Source of the DNA: CAIXQW01 sp046049675
Lineage (GTDB): Bacteria > Bacteroidota > Bacteroidia > Chitinophagales > Chitinophagaceae
Assembly (NCBI GenBank): GCA_046049675.1
Contig: JBJORA010000043.1
Location: 1 to 64,000 of the forward strand
Reading direction: 5' to 3'
DNA: 64,000 bases
Every line of letters starts with the position of its first letter. Position 1 is the first letter of the stretch. Below are positions 63,501-64,000 of the stretch, one piece after another. The notes under the pieces were generated by a model. That model was not told the DNA's origin, ran no database searches, and saw only the letters and a list, made by a program, of their open reading frames with translations. The position numbers and the translations under genes were made by a program.

Positions 63501-64000
63501 GCCATTATCATTTACAGCTACTGGTATACTAAAACATGGACTTACAGGATTAACAAAGGTATTAGGCGCAGTTGCAAAAGGTGTAAATTGAAATTCGCCT
63601 AAAGAATAAGTTCCGCCGCCTAGTACATTCGCATCTTTCTTTAAACCTGTGCCTGTACCACCCGGATTCAATGCATATGTTGGGCCAGTAGCGCTACCAA
63701 AATAGTTGTTCGCTAAATTGTATTTAGTAAGCGAATCGCCAGTGCCAAATAAGCCATTTGGCGAAATGCCTGCAATGTGCGTAACCGCGTAACTACCTGA
63801 GGTAAGATTGTAAAAATTATTGTAGGTGATGTTTTTTACATCAAAAGAATTCTGCCAGCCAGCCATTTCAATTGCTAAGCCGTTAAAGCTTTCAGAAATG
63901 TCGTTATTGGTCATAGTAACGCCGTACACATTATTAGCCAACATCGTAAGCGCGCCAATACCTATTTTATTGCTGTAGTTGGCATGTGTAATCTTGTTGT
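60564..64000 (-). CDS. Repeat-rich secreted protein with T9SS sorting domain, 5' end outside window
   Basis: The frame is open to the right edge (about 1,145 codons visible), so the N-terminus is missing. Visible order: end of a beta-helix region (NDISESFNGLAIEMAGWQNS); a cadherin-like/CshA-type domain (VNILTNDRDSNANPTAPVNG); one diverged and six nearly identical 51-residue repeats (TICQGATYTFNGIAETMAG ... NANGCDSFITLNL); Ig-like domains (ATICLGDTLLLSGSGAATYTW); a fibronectin-like segment (DELSWSIANAKDIVNYDVQI); a T9SS type-A domain (LAVYPNPATNIVTIDV, ALANGTYTIKVSDAKAW). Probably a large surface adhesin; each repeat has one pair of cysteines. Confidence 0.9.
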   Translation of the reverse strand, partial: NKITHANYSNKIGIGALTMLANNVYGVTMTNNDISESFNGLAIEMAGWQNSFDVKNITYNNFYNLTSGSYAVTHIAGISPNGLFGTGDSLTKYNLANNYFGSATGPTYALNPGGTGTGLKKDANVLGGGTYSLGEFQFTPFATAPNTFVNPVSPCFSIPVAVNDNGATLAYNGANGVVNILTNDRDSNANPTAPVNGAGQFTLDLDIATIGLQTSFTNAQGVWTLNATTAEVTFDPALNYSGTAVLPYTLCDPSPTCNCVNANIQFIVNPCLTTMSTTDSAVCAAALPFAWNGITISTPGLDTAILVNAGGCDSLAIIDLAINPTSATTINDTICQGATYTFNGIAETMAGTYLDTMMNANGCDSFVTLNLVVNPTSATVINDTICQGATYTFNGIAETMAGTYLDTMMNANGCDSFITLNLFVKPTSATTINDTICQGANYTFNGITETMAGTYLDTMMNANGCDSFITLNLVVNPTSATTINDTICQGGTYTFNGIAETMAGTYLDTMMNANGCDSFITLNLVVNPTSATTINDTICLGGTYTFNGIAETMAGIYLDTMMNANGCDSFITLNLFIKPTSSAIINDTICQGDGYIFNGITQTMPGSYYDTLMSANGCDSLITLDLYVSALPIVIANVNDATICLGDTLLLSGSGAATYTWISPSETPTDNVAYVPTMSFSNSIYTVTGTSSAGCQSTSTISITVSALPNFTIIPNITPCSFGSGGSASISFTSGLSTPYTFSPSDGITISASDIDGIIGSTNYTITATNANSCIATSLLNIADFGNGNLANATATNATSTVGNTCASSNQIDGSFISYYGASCDDLIASVSDSTGGNVLGTVSTCVTINATAIQFALEPYSARWFDISPSSQGPALITLYFTQADFDGYNLVAPALSRPLLPTGPSDIVAFANMRVLKLSGGGLGVGTLPIEHVPGVTWNVLNNYWEVTIAIDSFSTFYLHTLTPPIPLAIDMQLSGSTTTTTDELSWSIANAKDIVNYDVQILQNGEFKALATVAHTAQQREYSYRNNALATNTYRIAANTSNGLQKYSNTITLQRSNTNSLAVYPNPATNIVTIDVHAMSGSNATIHVYDIAGKLVLTNYFTLLQGGNTHTIDLSALANGTYTIKVSDAKAWHAQTLLQKH
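62115..63032 (-). repeat. Six tandem 153-bp coding repeats
   Basis: Six in-frame units of 51 codons, five of them nearly identical at DNA level, the sixth (towards the C-terminus) diverged. A seventh, more distant unit precedes them (63033-63185). Differences are few and partly shared between alternate units (VVNPT versus FVKPT or FIKPT), suggesting expansion by unequal exchange or gene conversion. Confidence 0.92.

Overview
The window is chromosomal DNA of a member of the Bacteroidota, most likely a gliding or predatory-type lineage near Chitinophagales/Sphingobacteriales (inference). The evidence is type IX secretion (T9SS): a PorQ-like subunit plus eight secreted proteins, of which seven end in visible T9SS C-terminal sorting domains (the eighth, an SprB-repeat giant, runs off the window edge). 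Promoters of the Bacteroidota form TTTG-N19-TAnnTTTG occur throughout, Shine-Dalgarno sequences are largely absent, and intergenic palindromic repeats are of the kind common in this phylum.

Layout. 1-6126 (minus) is the N-terminal 2,042 codons of a giant SprB-repeat adhesin that runs off the left edge. 6.4-17.7 kb is mostly core metabolism and envelope: a DUF1835 protein, isocitrate dehydrogenase, a DUF2795 protein, LolD, a GH25 lysozyme, PorQ, a LamG-type exported protein, a YfhO-like membrane protein, an amino-acid dehydrogenase, a small cytochrome c and a DedA protein. At 18.1-19.5 kb an IS1380-type element has broken a small secreted-protein gene. 19.8-27 kb holds LigA, an M16 peptidase, an S24/HTH regulator, a DEAD-box helicase and GpsA, separated by two tandem-repeat intergenic arrays. 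27.2-37.7 kb carries an M3 peptidase, two related secreted proteins flanked by a 75-bp direct repeat, an O-antigen-ligase-like protein, a TsaC-like/OM-protein/LpxL-like operon and a gcvT-comB pair. 37.7-46.3 kb has a T9SS type-B protein, NadD, a SulP-carbonic anhydrase operon, a polytopic membrane protein, a small secreted protein, an SDR and tRNA-Lys. 46.6-50.6 kb has a decayed adenylate-cyclase fragment and a LytTR regulator-sensor kinase pair. 50.9-64 kb is an exported-protein region: a delta-60-type protein, a lipoprotein, a tandem-duplicated pair, a beta-helix protein and a repeat-rich protein running off the right edge.

How the genes fit together. LolD, LpxL-like, Wzy-like, PorQ and the exported proteins all concern the outer membrane and cell surface. 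SulP plus carbonic anhydrase would supply and interconvert bicarbonate. The most notable non-standard signals are: many genes whose -7 promoter element sits only 4-8 nt before the start codon, implying (near-)leaderless mRNAs; a duplication scar that leaves a vestigial sorting-domain tail between two paralogues; a remnant of an adenylate cyclase next to tRNA-Lys; a dispersed 214-bp repeat whose substitutions look coding-like; and a compact structured-RNA candidate upstream of gcvT. I did not find a clear new multi-gene defence or biosynthetic system.
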